Assembly: GCA_900095095.1 (NCBI GenBank)
Contig: FMBT01000379.1
Span: 1 to 64,000, forward strand
Source of the DNA: Fragilariopsis cylindrus CCMP1102
Lineage: Eukaryota; Bacillariophyta; Bacillariophyceae; Bacillariales; Bacillariaceae
DNA: 64,000 nucleotides
Direction of reading: 5' to 3'
Shown here piece after piece: positions 1-10,275 of this stretch (position 1 is its first letter; each line of letters begins with the position of its first letter). A program made the translations under genes and the position numbers. The notes beneath the pieces were generated by a model. That model made no database searches. It was given only the letters and a program-made list of their open reading frames with translations, and was not told the DNA's origin.

Positions 1-750
1 ACGGTCCTCCAATTTTAATGGAACTACGTTCATTCGTAAGGTCAACAGATCCAATAAGGGGTTTTCACTTGCAAGGTCAACAGATCCCATAAGACCTTGC
101 CTATGCAATCGTTGAAGCGAGCGAATTGTTCCTTCAATATCAAATAACTTACTAGCATCGCAATGATTTGCATCATTTTCAAACGTATCGGTATCAAGAA
201 CTCTTGCATAAGGGTTGGTAATTGGGTTGGTAATCGGATTGGTATTGACTGGAGTACGAGCAGCGGTAGAGTTTGAATCATTTTTCTGCTTCTTGGAAGG
301 TGTTGCTGCAATATCTTGTTCAATTTCTTCACTCCCAGCCATAACAGAAAGCATGTCGTCTAAGGAGGGTGGCTGAACTTGGATTGAAGGGACTGGAGGA
401 GTTGCGGCAGCAGGAGTAACTTGGATAGCTTCATCAGCAAGACGTTTCGATGAAGAGGCAGTTCGATTTCTTGCTTCATTATTTTCTTGCCATTCTTCTC
501 TAGAGATGCCCATTCCTTCTTCGTTAAGTCCATCCTGACGTTTCGATGAAGAGGCGGCGGGAACAACAGTCTTGGAGGCAGCAGCAGCAGTAGGTGGTGT
601 GGGCTGCGTAATGGGGATGGGTGTTGGTGGGCCATCATCATCGACATCAGATAAATAAAGAGGACTTTCGTCCCCAGTATTTACTGGTGACGGTGATCTG
701 TAGGCTGGTTGAGTGCGCCTGGGATTGCGATCATTGCCAATGAGATCCAT
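1..750 (-). CDS. Unknown protein, 3'-truncated by window edge
   Basis: An uninterrupted reading frame runs from an ATG at 748-750 (minus) to the left edge, 250 codons, with no stop inside the window. It begins MDLIGNDRNPRRTQPAYRSP. An in-frame TAA lies about 18 codons upstream with no Met between, which fixes the start. The N-terminal half is rich in Pro, Ala, Thr and Ser, with two copies of a short ASSSKR motif, a tandem PITN repeat and a basic SKKQK stretch. The last 60 residues look more ordered and contain helix-like Leu/Arg runs. I do not recognise the family. The gene is richer in GC than the DNA to its right and is separated from it by a telomere-like tract, so it may not belong next to the rest of the window. 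It could also be part of a mobile element, but I see no catalytic motif. Confidence 0.6.
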   Translation of the reverse strand, partial: MDLIGNDRNPRRTQPAYRSPSPVNTGDESPLYLSDVDDDGPPTPIPITQPTPPTAAAASKTVVPAASSSKRQDGLNEEGMGISREEWQENNEARNRTASSSKRLADEAIQVTPAAATPPVPSIQVQPPSLDDMLSVMAGSEEIEQDIAATPSKKQKNDSNSTAARTPVNTNPITNPITNPYARVLDTDTFENDANHCDASKLFDIEGTIRSLQRLHRQGLMGSVDLASENPLLDLLTLRMNVVPLKLEDR

Positions 751-1464
751 ATTTGTTTCAAGTGTATTATTGTTCTTAACGTAAGTGTAATATTGAGTAT
801 GAACTTAGATAATTTGCTTCTTTTTTCAGAGACGCAACACTTGGATACAAATGAATTTATGAAATGAAATAATGAGAATAAAATGATCGAAATGAGGAGC
901 AAAATGCAAAAAAAGTTATCTGAAAATGCATTTTTTCATGATTTTTTCCCGACAATCAATGCGTATGCAGGATTTACAGCGAAAAAAATCGTTTTTGGAG
1001 CGTGTGCGCCAGCATGCGTCGACGTGTGGAGGCATTTGGAGGCGTGTGGAGGCATTTGGAGGCGTGTGGAGTCATTAAGAGGCGTGTGTCATTATTTACT
1101 TAGCACATGATATTGTTTACTTAGCATGCACTTCAAGTTGGATCACACTAATTAAATTATATACTTAGCACATGCTGGAAGTTTGTCAATCATGCATACA
1201 GTTGTGTGAATGCAGCTTCAAGTTGGATCACAGTAAGTAAATAATGTACTAAGCTAAGTAAATAATATACTTAGTGTGATCCACCTTGAAGTGCAACTGT
1301 TAAGTAAATTTTTCGATTTTTGTGTACTTAGTTACTGCTTGAAGTTACTGAATACTGTATTAAATACTTAGTGTGATCCAACTTCAAGTGCTTGCTAAGT
1401 AAATAATACACTTCAACTGTTAAGTAAATTTTTCGATTATTTTTCGTTTTTAGTGACATCACAT
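751..1464. repeat. Gene-free stretch with dispersed inverted repeats
   Basis: No credible gene. At 1020-1085 a GGCGTGTGGAGGCATTTGGA-type unit is repeated about three times. From about 1095 to 1445 a short element built from CTTAGTGTGATCCAACTTCA plus AGTGC and from AAGTAAATAATA/AAGTAAATTTTTCGATT recurs in both orientations. It is forward at about 1270 and 1368 and reversed at about 1128 and 1207. The layout could fold into several hairpins. Function unknown. Confidence 0.6.
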
Positions 1465-1610
1465 ATTTTTGGGGGTTATATTTTTGGGGGTTATATTTTT
1501 GGGGGTTATATTTTTGGGGTTATATTTTTTGGGGTTTTATTTTTGGGGGTTATATTTTTTGGGGTTATATTTTTGGGGGGTTTTTTTTGGGGTTATATTT
1601 TGGAGAAAAA
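1465..1610. repeat. G-rich 15-bp-type tandem repeat beside telomere tract
   Basis: About nine imperfect copies of a unit close to TATTTTTGGGGGTTA, with G runs of four to six. On the + strand the repeated G runs could form quadruplexes. It is followed by A-rich DNA and a short TTCCCAGTTCCC repeat, then directly by the CCCTAA tract. Confidence 0.8.
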
Positions 1611-1678
1611 AAAAATCTCTTAGTCGAAAAAAAAAAAATCTTTTTCAGTTCCCAGTTCCCAGTTCCCCGGTTGCAGTA

Positions 1679-2081
1679 CCCTAACCCTAACCCTAACCCT
1701 AACCCTAACCCTAACCCTAACCCTAACCCTAACCCCAACCCTAACCCTAACCCTAACCCCAACCCTAACCCTAACCCTAACCCAACCCTAACCCTAACCC
1801 TAACCCTAACCCTAACCCTAACCCTAACCCTAACCCTAACCCTAACCCTAACCCTAACCCTAACCCAACCCTAACCCTAACCCAACCAACCCTAACCCAA
1901 CCCAACCCTAACCCTAACCCTAACCCTAACCCAACCCTAACCCTAACCCTAACCCAAACCCTAACCCTAACCCCAACCCTAAACCCTAACCCAAACCACC
2001 CAACCTACCCTAACCCAACCCCAACCCTAAACCCCCCCCTACCCTAACCCTAAACCAATAACCCCACTAACCCTACCCTAA
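1679..2081. repeat. Telomeric (CCCTAA)n tract
   Basis: About 65 copies of CCCTAA, i.e. TTAGGG on the other strand. From 1679 to about 1865 the copies are nearly perfect. From about 1865 to 2081 variant units (CCCAA, CCCCAA, AAACCC) become common. At a left chromosome end the + strand should read CCCTAA, with pure repeats outermost and degenerate ones inward, and this is what is seen. The tract sits 1.7 kb inside the window. Confidence 0.95.
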
Positions 2082-5000
2082 AATGTAACAATACTGCCAA
2101 TATCCACACACGCACTGCTGCTGCTGCTGCATCATTTATTACCTCACTAGTCCATGGTATAGACTTATCCTCCTACTTTGCTGCTGCCTACCACATGCTT
2201 GTGTACTGATATAAGCTGCTATCAATATTAGAACCCAACAAATAGGACTTTGGCTGGTAGGCAGCTTGATTTAATTTGTACCTTGATTTAGTTTATATCT
2301 GGTAGACAGTATTATATGGCATGCATGCTTGTACTAAAGCTACTACCATCAATAGAAACCAGTAGATAGGATGTTTGCTGCTGCAGCTTTATTTAGTTTA
2401 TCTGGTAGACAATAATGCTATATGTCAAAGTGCAGTATTTGCATTACCTTTAGCATAGATCTGGTGGTAGATGCAATGCACACATTATAGGCACAATTAC
2501 AACAAGGAGACAATTTTGCTGCAAATTTAGTTTATCAGGTAGATCGTAGTATTTGGTAGTATGCAATATCAGTTGCAGGTCTGTCTTTTCAGATGGTAGA
2601 TGCAACATCACACTACTACTGCTGGCTATAATACAATAATGGAACAATTTTACCTGCTGCAGCTTTACTTTATCTGGTATCAGATAGTGCACACATAGGA
2701 AGGTAAATTGAAATACATCATCTCAAAATATGGATGATGTGAGGTGCTGTTGTTGTGTACATCCCTGGCAGGTGCAAGGTGTATTTTACTAAACACATTT
2801 TTTTACCAACTTCACACACACACACTGCTGCTGTATCATTTATTATCTCACTGGTTAATTAATGGTATTAAATCCTCCTCCTAATTTGCTGCTACCTACA
2901 ACCGCATCCTTTTGTACTGAAGGAATAAATACCTCTGCTACTGCAGGTAAAAATAGAACAGTAAAATAATTTTGCCTCAGCTTTACTTCATCATCTGGTA
3001 TAGGATAATGTACATAGGAAGGAAAATTGAAATGCAACATCTCAAACTGGTTACAATACAACTATGAGATAAAGTTTCATCATCTCAAACTGCATATAAT
3101 GTGAGGTGTTGTTGTTTTGTACATCCCTAGCAGGTGGAAGGAGAATCTTAATAACACATTATTCTACCAACATTACACACACACTACTGCTGCTGCATCA
3201 TTTATTATCTCACTGTTCAATGATGTTAAATCCTCCTCTTACTTTGGTGCTACCATGCTTGTACTAAAGCTGCTGCTACCATTATAAGAACCAACAGGTA
3301 AGACTTTTGCTGCTGCTGTAACTTTACCTAGAATACCTGTTAGATGGAAGTACATTGCAAATTGAAATGATACATCATCACATTATTTTACCAACATTAT
3401 GCGTGCAGTGTACCTTAATAAGCACCTGTTACATGTACACATGAAATTCAGATATGGAAATAACAAGCAAATAATTATTCTGCTTTCTAGCAGTCCTACC
3501 TGTACTGTTTACTTGATACTGTTTGCAGATGCTGGACCTATACCGCTTTCCATGTCCCAATTCAATACACTGATGCATTTTATTACTGCCAAACTATTTC
3601 CCTCTACACCTCTCTAAAACTCTTCACACAATTTCTTACCTTTTGGAAGTCTACAAGAATTGAACAAAACATTCTCACAAAACATTCCCACACAGTAGTG
3701 CAGCACAGTTAGTTCATGTTGTTTGTTCTTGATGTTGTTTCATCATATTGTTAGATAGACAGGGGGAATAACTTTAGCATTTGTTGTACCAGAGATACAC
3801 CAAGCACAGTACAAATTCTCACACAACATTTTCATCCATTTTACTATTTTTTGTTGTTGTTGTTGTTGGTGCTGGTGCTGTTGCTGGTGCTGGTGCTGTT
3901 GTTTTAGCATGCATCAAAAGAGGATGTATCAGTAATTTACCAAGAAGCAGTATACTATTAGGGCATTCAGTTCTTGTTGCTGTCCTTGTTGTTTGATATT
4001 TGGTCAACAGGAATAGAATCAGCATACACTAGAAGAAGATGCACAAATACATGTTGTACCAGTGATTATAATCAGCAGTGCAAATTATCATACAGCAGTA
4101 CATCTTAGCACAGTTTTTGCTGTGGTTATAGTTGTTGTTGCATAATTTAGTGTTTGGTTGACAGGAATATCAGTAAAAGCAGCATGACAGCAGAAGAGGA
4201 TGCACCAGTCCTCTACACCTCAATACATACTTCTAAATGCAACAGTTTACATTTAAAAAAACAGCAAATTTTACACAGCAACGCAGTCAGTTATTGTTGT
4301 TGTTTCATAAAATTAGCATGCTCCAATATATAATGCAACAGTTGCTTTACCAATCAGTGAGTGTTGTCCTTTACCTCTCAACGGTAAACCTCTGGAATGG
4401 AAAAGCTTACAAGAATTACACAACAACTCAAGCACAACATCCCTCTATGTATCACCATACTATATATATGAGATGAATCCAATGTTGCACATCTAAACAT
4501 GAAAAAAAGAGTCTATTATAAAGCATCTGTTCTCACCCACATGTTACCCCTTCCTCCTAAATGTTGCTGGTGCTGCCATTACTATTTGCACTTGTCATTT
4601 TTGTAGGCATTTTACTTCCTCATATGATGCATTTGTGGTGCTAGTTACTTTTCCATACCACGTCAGCAAGTGCGATTACAAAACTATGCTCTGTTAACTG
4701 GAATGAGATGTGCATGTCACATTACTAGGTCTATGTCCATATACTACCAACAATGATAATAATAATGTTTCAATTACTAACATGTAATGCGTAACATTTT
4801 CTTTCAACTAACTAGCTGAAACTAACTAATGTTAGAGCGTGTACGACATGTACCTTCCCCCATGTTGCATTGTTATTTATTTCTCCAATTTGGAACACAA
4901 ATTTTCTGCCCAATTGATGCTCGATACAAGAAATTTCCCCCTGTAGAGAGAGCTTCAACTACCTCTTCTTGCTGGAACTGCTTTTAACATACCTATATCG

Positions 5001-5045
5001 TACAGTACTACACACAAACAAAATTTGTTTGTGTGTAGTACTGTA
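5001..5045. repeat. Near-perfect 45-bp palindrome
   Basis: Arms of 22 nt (5001-5022 and 5024-5045) are exact reverse complements around the single base at 5023. The arms contain CAGTACTACACACAAACAAA and its complement. No gene overlaps it. It could extrude as a cruciform or be the remnant of an inverted duplication. Confidence 0.9.
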
Positions 5046-5115
5046 TACAGTACCCATCTCAGTCCAGTCACACAAAAAGATACACTACAGCACATACATT
5101 TCTCATTATAGCACA

Positions 5116-5148
5116 GCATGGCATGGCATGGCATGGCATGGCATGGCA
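5116..5148. repeat. (GCATG)n microsatellite
   Basis: Six to seven tandem copies of the pentamer GCATG. It is followed at about 5185-5205 by an AAAG run. A related CATGTCATGGCATGACAGG stretch lies at about 5440, close to the 3' end of the next gene. Confidence 0.85.
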
Positions 5149-5499
5149 GACTAGACAGGATATAAACCAAGAGAGAAGGTCAAAAGAAAGAAAGAAAGAA
5201 AGAAAGGCAAATCCACCTCTACAACAACAGCTGCTCTACTTTACCTATTATACCGTCGTGCAATTGCAATGCACTAGTACGGTAAATGTGTTAGTAAAGG
5301 AAAGAAAGACTGATAAGTGAAACATGAAGTATAGCAGGTGAATAAAAGTGGTATGTATTATAAATGATTTCATCTATTCAATTTAAATGTGTATAGTGTA
5401 TGTGTGTTTATATAATAATATGGAAGGTGGGGAGGCATGCCATGTCATGGCATGACAGGAACGTATCGACCGAATCGTAGTCGTAGTTATTTATTTCTC

Positions 5500-6858
5500 T
5501 TATTTATCATAAGTCGTCGTTGCTGTCGCATCGCAGCTATTATTAGCACCCCCAACTACAAAGGACGCATGTGTCAATAGTGTAGGCTCACGAAGACCAG
5601 CGTATTCGTCGTCGTTATCGTTATTCTCATCATAGATTGGTTCGCCGAAGTCGTTGTTGACTAATACAGGCTTGTTGTACTTGAACTTGCTGATGATTTT
5701 CTTGTTCTTTTTTACCACCGTGAGGTTTTTCTTCTTCTTCGTTGTTGCTCTTTTTACATCAGCATCTTCTATTTCTGTTGACAAGGAGTCGCGTGTACTA
5801 CTACTAGCACTACTTGCAGTTACAGTTACTAAAGCCACAATATCAGCTGTTAATTTACTAATTTTCATATATGCGTCATACATGTCTTGTTCTTTGCATT
5901 TAAAATTACCTTCCCAGTATTTATAATCAGAAGAAGAGGAAGAAAAATCTTCTTCAACGGCATCATTCTTATTATTGTTCCTGTTCAATACGTCCATAAT
6001 GACATCATCAACTTGTTCTTGTTGTTGTTGCTGTTCTTTTTGTGGTACAGGTAATTGATTCACTTCCGTTTTCGTTTGGAATACTAAGTTTCTTTCATAT
6101 TTTAATTCTTCATATCTCAATACTTGTGCCCAAGCAAGTAGTTCATCATCCGTTGGACGACGACGGCATTGTTCTTGTTCTTTCTGCGAAGGAGATGACG
6201 AAACCACATATGGTATCGCCTCTTCTTCTACTTGTTGTTGTGGTGTTACTAATGGAAGAGGATCAACAGCATCCTGTTGGTCCCAATCTTCAGCAATACC
6301 GCGTAACGTATTGTATTGTTCATCATTGATAACAGTAGCTCGTATTTGTTGTGCTTGCTGTTGCTGTTGTCGCTGCTGCTCATGCTGTTGTTCATGAAAT
6401 TCTGCTTCTTCTTCTGGTAGCAAAAATGGAATTGGTTCTACAGGAGAGGGCATCGTTGTAGTTTCTGCGTTGAAGCCGTCGTAGTTGTAGTTGTATAGGC
6501 CTTTGTATTTGACAGCTTCTGGTGAGATGAAGCCCGCTGTTGTGAAGTCCTGTTCTTGCTCTTGTTCTTGTGGTACTGTAAGGCAGCAGCAGTCGTCGTT
6601 AATATTAATACTACTAGTAGTATCAATCTTGCGTAAATCGACCTCTAAGTCGTCGTCTTCATTAATAAAATCAAGCAGAAGGTCGTCGTCATCCTTCTCG
6701 TCGACCATACACGCAGTATAGGTATCATCATCACAACTGGTTGCGCCAATCATCACATCAAGATCAAGCTGATCAAGATGATCGTGATCACTACCCGCGT
6801 AATCAGACACTGTATTAATCGAAATTGAAGTCGATTCATCCTCCACTGTTGACATCAT
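5500..6858 (-). CDS. Acidic Q-rich unknown protein, complete copy
   Basis: 452 residues, single exon, ATG at 6858 (a second ATG follows at once). The N-terminal 90 residues are very acidic. Residues 155-171 are Gln-rich, and a further Gln run lies near 275-281. A segment around 235-256 (PTDDELLAWAQVLRYEEL) looks like a charged helix. Residues 369-393 hold two Lys clusters (KKKK and KKNKK) that could act as a nuclear signal. There is no signal peptide or membrane segment. I do not recognise the family; a nuclear or scaffold role would be a guess. The left boundary of the 4706-bp duplication falls in this gene at 5642, after residue 405, so only this copy has the native last 47 residues (ending ATATTTYDK). 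Confidence 0.7.
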   Translation of the reverse strand: MMSTVEDESTSISINTVSDYAGSDHDHLDQLDLDVMIGATSCDDDTYTACMVDEKDDDDLLLDFINEDDDLEVDLRKIDTTSSININDDCCCLTVPQEQEQEQDFTTAGFISPEAVKYKGLYNYNYDGFNAETTTMPSPVEPIPFLLPEEEAEFHEQQHEQQRQQQQQAQQIRATVINDEQYNTLRGIAEDWDQQDAVDPLPLVTPQQQVEEEAIPYVVSSSPSQKEQEQCRRRPTDDELLAWAQVLRYEELKYERNLVFQTKTEVNQLPVPQKEQQQQQEQVDDVIMDVLNRNNNKNDAVEEDFSSSSSDYKYWEGNFKCKEQDMYDAYMKISKLTADIVALVTVTASSASSSTRDSLSTEIEDADVKRATTKKKKNLTVVKKNKKIISKFKYNKPVLVNNDFGEPIYDENNDNDDEYAGLREPTLLTHASFVVGGANNSCDATATTTYDK

Positions 6859-7740
6859 GATACTTTTGCTGTTATACTGTTACAGTTACTGTACGATAGT
6901 AGAATTGTTTGGGTGTGATGTGTTTTTGCTGTTGATGGATCACGTGTCGATCTTACAATGATTTTATATTATCTTACTTTATTCTCCTTTCTTTCCTCTC
7001 TTTGTTGTGCGATTGTCATTGCATTACTGTACTACACGATAGTAGTACGGTAACAAATTTTTGGAAGTTGTCCTTTTTTGATCTTTGGAAAGGTTAAAAG
7101 ATCTTTTAGTTGTAGATTTGATATCTGAACGGGAAATGATTTCTTGTCAAAAAAACATCTGTTGGCGTGGAATCTTTATACTTTGCGATTCATTAGGGCT
7201 GAATGACTATATGGCTTATATATTTTTGTTTTTGACTTAAATTGCCCTCATCGAACGATGCAATAAGGCAGTTCGAAAGCAATACTTTTGAAATAATGAC
7301 TTAAATTATTTATTATGCCTTGAAAATGAAAACTGTTTTAATCACGATTTGTGGAAATCGTGATTCAAATCATTTACAAAAAATCTGGCGATACTTTAGG
7401 GCCTTTATGGACTCACTCGATTTCAATTTAAGATCTTTCTTTCGGATCATTCTTGTTCACGCGCGCTCATCATGCTTTTGACAAATCTTTTTAAGCAGAT
7501 GCGTTTTTATTGATGGCTGAGATTACTTACCTTCTGACCGCTGCTACTACTTTCTTTCGCGTGACAATGACTTGACACAAAAATATGTAATGATAGATGT
7601 GTATGCGCGCTTAGAGGACTTCGTACCAGGTAGGCAGAGGATAGCGACAGGGCTACTAGGTACGACAAACACGGAGACCGGCGAATTAGCGCATCATTGA
7701 CTAACGAAAAACAAACACACGTGTAGTGACTCATAAATAA
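6859..7740. other. Intergenic DNA upstream of the Q-rich gene
   Basis: No gene seen. It is the presumed promoter side of the minus-strand Q-rich gene. It contains a hairpin (7340-7365) and a TTACTGTACTACACGATAGTAG segment at about 7024. It is repeated exactly in the second duplication copy at 11565-12446. Confidence 0.5.
7340..7365. repeat. Perfect 11-bp hairpin
   Basis: AATCACGATTT (7340-7350) pairs fully with AAATCGTGATT (7355-7365) around a GTGG loop. The duplicate copy is at 12046-12071. There is no T-run after it and no gene nearby for which it would be a terminator. Role unknown. Confidence 0.8.
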
Positions 7741-9790
7741 TATAAAAACTAAATCACGCCCAAATTTTACTGGTATTTGTTAGTGTAGTATATAATAACA
7801 ACTTTAGCATCAAGTATATACATCTAAAAAGTCATTTTTTTGAAAAATTAAAATATGAAGTTTACAATTAACCTATTGGATGGAGAACTGCTATATTCTT
7901 TAGTCTTCTAAGCCTACTAGTATCTCACAATGTAAGCTCACACACAGCACACATCAGCTTTTTATGAGATATCTTGTTCTGGGCACAAAGCAGGGTAGAA
8001 CTTCCAGGAAAATGCTTCTTTTTAGTCAGGGAGAGTTCCTCTACCTTACCATGTGTGTAACAAATATCGGTCTTAAAATATATGGAAGGCACTCCTTCAG
8101 TTCATGTTCACATACCTGTACGCTGACCAGCCTCTAACGCACCATCTTACTAGTTAATTTGATGCGGCTGATATTTTTGCTACAACAACTTTTTCCGGAA
8201 AATAAAATCATGGAACCCATTATATGCTTAATATTTATACGTATGCAAGACAGAAGGTACATCCAGGGGTTTACTTTCTTTGTCATGGAACAAAAACCAA
8301 TAAATACCCTATTTTAGCTAAAATCCACTTAAAATAATTTTGCACGAGATGTACCATATGAACCAGAGGCCCCAATGGTTCCGGCTTTAGGTGGGTTAGG
8401 TAACTATATGAGCATTTGTGTGGAAATAGCTGTCAAACTTTGTTTTGGAGCATAAATCAGCCCACAGTGATTATTTTAAGTACGGTCCTTGACTGCATTT
8501 TTTATGAGATATTTTTGAAAACAGGGGTAAACTGTAATTACATCCAAAATAATGGTGGGTTGGGATGATGATGGTTTCTATTCACAAGTAATAGTGTATG
8601 AGGACCTTACCTAACCCTCCTACCACTTTTTTGTTCCTGCGGTTGCAGAGTAAACTTGATTTTGGTGTGGGAGGCAGGCACACAGATAACCATATTTTGA
8701 GCAAAATTTACCAAGAAATCTCTCATTCAAAATGGTTCCAAAGGAGAACACTCTTTTGGTTGGGTGTAGTAGCCTCCACATAGTGTATGAGAACCTTGTG
8801 TTGCCCTCCTACCACTTTTTTGGTCCTGCGGTTGAAGAGTAAACTTGATTTTGCTGTTGTGGTAGGCACAAAAACAACTAGGTGAACAAGAGATCCAGGT
8901 GTAGGTTGGTATGAAACACTAGACAGATTGAATGTGTTTCCCTCCTACCATCCCTGGTGGTTTATCATCACTTGACTAAAGTAATTCTGACTGGTATCAT
9001 TTTTATCTCACAAATTCTCCAGTGGAGTTGGGTTATTGGAATATTAAACAACTTTGAATAATAAGATAGAAGATGAATAACTTCTCCTTAGGTCAATAAT
9101 AAGATGAATAACTTCTCCTTAGGTTCCAGAACCAGCAAGGTGCACCAAAATACCACCCAGTCATCCATCTCACACCCATATGGGATGAACCAAGGGTCAT
9201 GATCCCTCATATTTACCTTCTTCTTGCCTCCAGAACACAAACATTGCATTTTGGCCAACATGTCATATTTCCATGCCCAAAAGTACCATTCAGAAATAGG
9301 CTGCCACAACATCAAAAAAAGGAATTGGACCATGGTTTGAACACCCAGATACCTTCAATATATGCATATGGTCAAAATGCACCAACAATGCATGAATCAT
9401 TTGCCATATCGGTGGTGTAGTGGGACGGGGAACAATAGAATAGACATAAAATGGCCCAGAATGCACACACAGCAAAAATATTTGAGATGCTACAGTGCCC
9501 ATATCAGGTATGCTGAGTCCCAAATAAAATAAAATAACCTAATTCATAAAGGTCTTGGACTATATCATTGCTTTAGGTGACCATGCATATATTTGGGGTG
9601 TCACGGGTCAAAATCCACTGCTATTAAAACACACAATTTCTCTAAGTGCCAAGTATGCGTGTAATCATGGCCGTGATGTACCATCAATAAAAACCTAATA
9701 ACCTTGAAAAATTACATGGAGCTCAACATTATACCTATGGGTACAAGGTCCAACTATTGCTTAGGGCTCTAGGGAGGTTTGGAAGTTATT
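7741..9790 (-). mobile_element. Satellite-bearing repeat element, minus orientation (copy A)
   Basis: This block is the reverse complement of a sequence also found on the + strand at 15054-16735 and 50997-52875. All three copies share a terminus ending GGGCATGATTTAGTTTTTAT, after which the flanks diverge. Inside copy A, about two diverged units of the 189-bp satellite lie at 8560-8890. No protein of transposase or reverse transcriptase type is encoded; the short frames here are incidental. It may be a non-autonomous element. Class not determined. Confidence 0.6.
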
Positions 9791-9821
9791 TAGCCACACA
9801 AGAATCCTCTACTATTTTAGG

Positions 9822-10275
9822 ATCCATTCTTGTCTAATATTTATTTATATAGCTGCCATATGAAGGGAAAGCCAATCCATCTTCCAAAATATACTACAGC
9901 AGGAAGAAGAGCAATTATCAACATCTCCATTTATAAGAATCAAGATCATGTGTATGTTGGAGCTTGTACAAGTAATTCCACCATAAACAGCAATTTTACT
10001 TGCGATGATTTTTAGGATCCATGCGCCTCTAAATTAGCTGCTACATGAAGACAAACGCCAGTCCAACTTTAAAAATCAATTACAGCAGAAAGAGCAATAT
10101 ACTTTATCTACATCTTCCTAAGAATCAATATCACGTTTATTTTGGAGCTTGTAGAAGTATTTTTCACCATAGACAGCAAGACCACAATGCAACACAGATA
10201 AACTGTAATTCTCTCATATGATCCACACAAGTCCTGTTCCACAATGCAACACAGATAGACTGTAATTCTCTTCTG
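9822..10275. repeat. Internal diverged tandem repeats in element spacer
   Basis: Two diverged copies of about 180 bp (about 9822-10005 and 10012-10180) each begin TTTTAGGATCCAT and end near CACCATA.ACAGCA. They are followed by two copies of about 66 bp (about 10189-10275) containing CACAATGCAACACAGATA and CTGTAATTCTCT. They form the spacer between the oppositely oriented element arms. The set is repeated at 14528-14981. Confidence 0.6.

Larger units (their letters stand above)
2082..5470. repeat. Subtelomere-like gene-free region with diverged repeats
   Basis: No gene that I can support; the open frames are short and low in complexity. A diverged unit recurs at about 2098-2240, 2815-2950 and 3175-3300. 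It starts with an ACACAC run and CTGCTGCTG, then a CATCATTTATTA segment and TCCTCCT...CTTTGCTGCTACC. Segments near TTTAGTTTATCTGGTAGA also recur between 2260 and 2700. A GTTGTTGTTG/GGTGCTGGTGCTG run lies at 3850-3905. The region fits degenerate subtelomeric sequence. Confidence 0.6.

Noticed and set aside
1565-1874. Open frames made of GLGLGL or PNPNPN/TLTLTL repeats
   Set aside because: Direct translations of the CCCTAA telomere tract.
5001-5045. CRISPR-like or tRNA-like hairpin
   Set aside because: Single palindrome without spacers, and no tRNA arms or loop sequences. No CRISPR array or tRNA was recognised anywhere in the window.
5654-6721. Plus-strand frames of 62-95 codons opposite the Q-rich gene, and their copies at 10321-11427
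   Set aside because: Shadows of the real minus-strand gene; composition reflects its codon repeats.
7340-7365. Rho-independent terminator
   Set aside because: Eukaryotic context, no T-run and no gene ending nearby.
9088-9523. Overlapping frames on both strands in the repeat element (for example the frame containing DHDPWFIPYG)
   Set aside because: The frame is partly preserved between copies, but no domain or full-length gene is seen and the opposite strand is equally open, so I treat it as element DNA and not as a protein.
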